A program made the position numbers and the translations under genes. From Microbacterium sp. MYb66 (GTDB lineage Bacteria; Actinomycetota; Actinomycetes; Actinomycetales; Microbacteriaceae), in the NCBI RefSeq assembly GCF_002979435.1, contig NZ_PCOV01000002.1, forward strand, positions 670,176-734,175: a stretch of 64,000 bases of DNA. Direction: 5' to 3'. Below the pieces are notes generated by a model that worked only from the letters and a program-made list of their open reading frames with translations, was not told the DNA's origin and ran no database searches. Below are positions 61,755 through 64,000 of this stretch, one piece after another (the first letter of the stretch is position 1; the number at the start of each line of letters is the position of its first letter).

Positions 61755-62838
61755 GTCTCCATGGTCCGCCGTCACCCGCCGATTGTCGAGACCCCTTCGC
61801 AGGTGCACGGCGGAGGACGCGATCGGTCAGCTGCAGCGGATCGAACAGCGCCCCGAGCCCGCCGCGCACCAGCAGCGTGTGCGCGCCCAGACAGACTCCG
61901 ATCACGATCGCCGTCAGCACGACGGGGGCGATGGCCTCGAGCACCGGTGTCGTCCTCCACCCGGCAGCGCGCAGCCCCGCCTCGATCAACGCGAGAGGCA
62001 TCATGTGGAGCACATAGATCGGGAGGGTCCGCCGTCCGATCCAGCGCAGCGGACGAGCGACGACCTCCGCCTTCCGATCGACGAGCGCCGAGGCGGCGAC
62101 TCCGAACGCCACAGCGACCAGTGCGAGGGCCGGCCAGACACCGGGCACGAGACGGATGCCGAGCATCGACACGAGCGCGAGCGCACCGACGTACACGCCG
62201 CCGAGCAGCAGCGTCGCCCGCAGCCGAGGCCGTCCCGCGAAGCGCTCGACGGCCGCACGCAGACGGAGGCCGGCGAGGAAGAAGAACAGGTTCTGCACCA
62301 GCTGCCACAGGTTGCCGAGATCGGGGAGGAGACCGGCACCGGCGACCGCCGCGATCGCGAAGGCGACCGACAGCACCACAGCGGTCGGGACCCCGCGGGT
62401 CAGGCGTCCGACCACCAGGTACACCGCGAGCGCGAGCAGATACCAGAGGTTGGTCGGGCTGATCGTGAGCTGGGCGAGCAGTTCCCATCCGCTGGTCGCC
62501 CGCGCCGTGTCGAAGTCGGGCGTCAGCGCGAGCACGAACGTCTGGATGAGCACCCAGACGAGATACAGCAGGGCGAGCCGCGAGGCCCTCCGTCGCCAGG
62601 AGGCGCGCTCGGGGTCGAGCACCGCCCGCGCCGCGAACACTCCGGAGACCAGGAAGAACAGCGGGATGCGCAGGGGCAGCAGCTGCGCGTTGAGCGTCAC
62701 CCAGACGTCCGTCACCGGCCCCGCACCATCGGCATCGATCGCGACCTTCGTGACCACGTGCCACAGCACCACGAGGATGATGCAGACCCCCTTCGCGACG
62801 TCCGGCCATCCGACGCGCGGTGCGGGAGCCGCAGTCAC
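61732..62838 (-). CDS. Acyltransferase-3 family membrane protein
   Basis: 368 residues from GTG, ten membrane helices. GWPDVAKGVCIILVVLWHVV, RIPLFFLVSGVFAARAV and IYVLHMMPLALIEAGL match the acyltransferase-3 (OafA/VanT N-terminal) pattern, with the family His in the first helix (WHVV). Such proteins move acyl groups across the membrane or, fused to racemase in VanT, help D-Ser supply. GTGA overlap with the ligase gene. Confidence 0.83.
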   Translation of the reverse strand: MTAAPAPRVGWPDVAKGVCIILVVLWHVVTKVAIDADGAGPVTDVWVTLNAQLLPLRIPLFFLVSGVFAARAVLDPERASWRRRASRLALLYLVWVLIQTFVLALTPDFDTARATSGWELLAQLTISPTNLWYLLALAVYLVVGRLTRGVPTAVVLSVAFAIAAVAGAGLLPDLGNLWQLVQNLFFFLAGLRLRAAVERFAGRPRLRATLLLGGVYVGALALVSMLGIRLVPGVWPALALVAVAFGVAASALVDRKAEVVARPLRWIGRRTLPIYVLHMMPLALIEAGLRAAGWRTTPVLEAIAPVVLTAIVIGVCLGAHTLLVRGGLGALFDPLQLTDRVLRRAPAKGSRQSAGDGGPWRHGGLHSG

Positions 62839-63785
62839 GATGCCGCGCGCACGAGACGCGCCACCAGGTCGACGTAGGTCACCCCTGCCGCCGCGAACAT
62901 CCGCGGCACCTGCGATGCGGCCGTCAGTCCCGGCATCGTGTTGACCTCGTTCAGCACCGGCCCCTGTTCGGTGAGGAAGAAGTCCATCCGCGCGACCCCG
63001 TCGCACCCGAGCGCATCGAACACGGCGATGGCGGCGCGCCTGAGCGCGGCGGTCTCGGCCCCGTCGAGCTGTGCCGGGACCGTGAACCGCGCGCTGCCGT
63101 CGTACTTCGCTGCGGTGTCGAAGAGGCCGGTCGCGTGGATCTCCAGCGGCGGCGCCGCCCACCGGATGCCGCCCTTCTCGCGCAGCACCGCCACGTCGAT
63201 CTCGCGTCCCCGCACGACCTCCTCGACCAGGATCCGCCGGTCGAAGCGCGCCGCCTCGCGCAGCGCCGCGAGCATCTCCCCCTCCTCGGTCACCAGGCTC
63301 ACCCCGTGACTGGAGCCGGCCGACACCGGCTTCACCACCACCTCCCGCTCGAACTCCACGTCGCCGATGTCCTCGGCCGCGACCAGGCGCCCCCGGGCCG
63401 TGCCGAGACCCACGGCACCCGCCACCAGCTTGGTGGTCCACTTGTCCATACCGATCGCTCCGGCGCGCAGTCCCGACCCCACCACGCGCACTCCGGCGAG
63501 CGCACACAGGGCCGCGAGCGCCCCGTCCTCTCCGAGCGCGCCGTGCACCGCGGGGAAGACGACGTCGGTGCGCGTCAGCAGCGGAAGCGCGAGCGCGAGC
63601 GACTCGGCGACCGAGCCTCCGTTCGGACGGCCGTCGACGCGCCAGATCCCGTCACGATCGATGGTCGCGCACGTGACATCGTGATCGCCCATCCGCAGCG
63701 CGGCGGCGACGGCGGCCGCGGAGGCCAGCGACACCTCGTGCTCGGCGTTCTGTCCGCCGCCGATGACCAGCACCTTCGTGGTCAT
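62835..63785 (-). CDS. ddl: D-alanine-D-alanine ligase, short form
   Basis: 316 residues, similar in size to E. coli DdlB and shorter than the roughly 370 of the usual actinobacterial enzyme, so possibly a second ligase. ATP-grasp elements: GGQNAEHEVSL (11-21; Glu15), HGALGEDGALAAL, KPVSAGSSHGVS, FDTAAKYDG and NEVNTMPG (metal ligands). The Lys-Tyr pair in AAKY is the one associated with D-Ala-D-Ala rather than D-lactate ligases. Operon with alanine racemase and an acyltransferase. Confidence 0.85.
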   Translation of the reverse strand: MTTKVLVIGGGQNAEHEVSLASAAAVAAALRMGDHDVTCATIDRDGIWRVDGRPNGGSVAESLALALPLLTRTDVVFPAVHGALGEDGALAALCALAGVRVVGSGLRAGAIGMDKWTTKLVAGAVGLGTARGRLVAAEDIGDVEFEREVVVKPVSAGSSHGVSLVTEEGEMLAALREAARFDRRILVEEVVRGREIDVAVLREKGGIRWAAPPLEIHATGLFDTAAKYDGSARFTVPAQLDGAETAALRRAAIAVFDALGCDGVARMDFFLTEQGPVLNEVNTMPGLTAASQVPRMFAAAGVTYVDLVARLVRAAS

Positions 63786-64000
63786 GCGACACCCCTCTGC
63801 ACTCGTGTTCCGATTCCGGTGACGATGGTGTGCGGAATGGTTCCCGCCCACCGCGCCCACTCCTGCACCGACGGCACGGCTCCTCCCTCGGGCCCGAACA
63901 CGGTCGCGACCGTGCCGCGCGGAAACAGCACCGCGCCGGTGTCGACCACGATCTGATCCATCGACACCCGCCCGACGAGCGGATGCCGTATCCCCCCGAT
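63782..64000 (-). CDS. alr: Alanine racemase, C-terminal end (partial)
   Basis: The frame enters from the right window edge and stops at 63782-63784, 73 codons visible. IRHPLVGRVSMDQIVVD is the conserved C-terminal beta-domain motif (GRVSMDQ), followed by GTVATVFGPEG and IPHTIVTGIGTRV. The N-terminal PLP barrel lies outside the window. Its stop overlaps the ligase start (ATGA), coupling D-Ala production to ligation. Confidence 0.9.
   Translation of the reverse strand: MGGIRHPLVGRVSMDQIVVDTGAVLFPRGTVATVFGPEGGAVPSVQEWARWAGTIPHTIVTGIGTRVQRGVA

Overview
The window is a GC-rich (about 70 %) stretch of an actinobacterial chromosome. Dense gene packing, ATGA/GTGA start-stop overlaps, frequent GTG/TTG starts, DtxR-type iron boxes and the gene families present all point to Microbacteriaceae (Microbacterium-like). 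I see no rRNA, tRNA, CRISPR array, insertion sequence or phage gene. Product names come from motifs read by eye; no database search was run.

Layout. 1-3.6 kb: end of a solute-binding protein gene, a hairpin, then GH15 and GH31 glycosidases. 3.7-12 kb: a cysteine-rich small protein, a small (p)ppGpp synthetase, a NarL-type response regulator divergent from two adjacent histidine-kinase-like genes (the first lacks the phospho-acceptor His), two divergent membrane proteins and a SnoaL-like protein. 12-28.3 kb: potassium block with a KimA-like permease, an ECF sigma/CU044_5270-type pair followed by a truncated copy of its promoter and start, a MocR regulator divergent from an EamA exporter, and the full kdpFABCDE operon. 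A 9-base direct repeat with 11-bp period lies upstream of both the KimA-like gene and kdp, suggesting one KdpE regulon. 28.3-35.1 kb: TspO-like protein, a TetR/hydrolase pair with two palindromic operators, and a DtxR-boxed siderophore uptake operon. 35.1-47.5 kb: cold-shock protein, a large LuxR-type (LAL) regulator, membrane and housekeeping genes, a roadblock-GTPase-roadblock operon, purine nucleoside phosphorylase and a DUF3516-type helicase.

47.5-61.3 kb holds the most interesting locus: two divergent operons around one 7-1-7 palindrome of the Fur/Zur type. Leftward: a 32-residue precursor peptide (too short for ordinary gene calling), a ThiF-like/leader-binding protein, a CocE-type hydrolase, a YcaO cyclodehydratase, a SagB-like dehydrogenase and two ABC half-exporters. 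This is a complete azole-forming (TOMM/LAP) RiPP pathway. Rightward: a beta-propeller protein, a prolyl-oligopeptidase-family hydrolase, and a FecCD permease, ATPase and lipoprotein binding protein of the metallophore/cobalamin type. I infer that the cluster makes, exports and re-imports a Ser/His-derived oxazole-imidazole metallophore under metal (probably zinc) control.

61.4-64 kb: a VOC protein, an acyltransferase-3 membrane protein, a short D-Ala-D-Ala ligase and the end of alanine racemase, in one leftward operon reminiscent of the parts of VanC/VanT-type systems.
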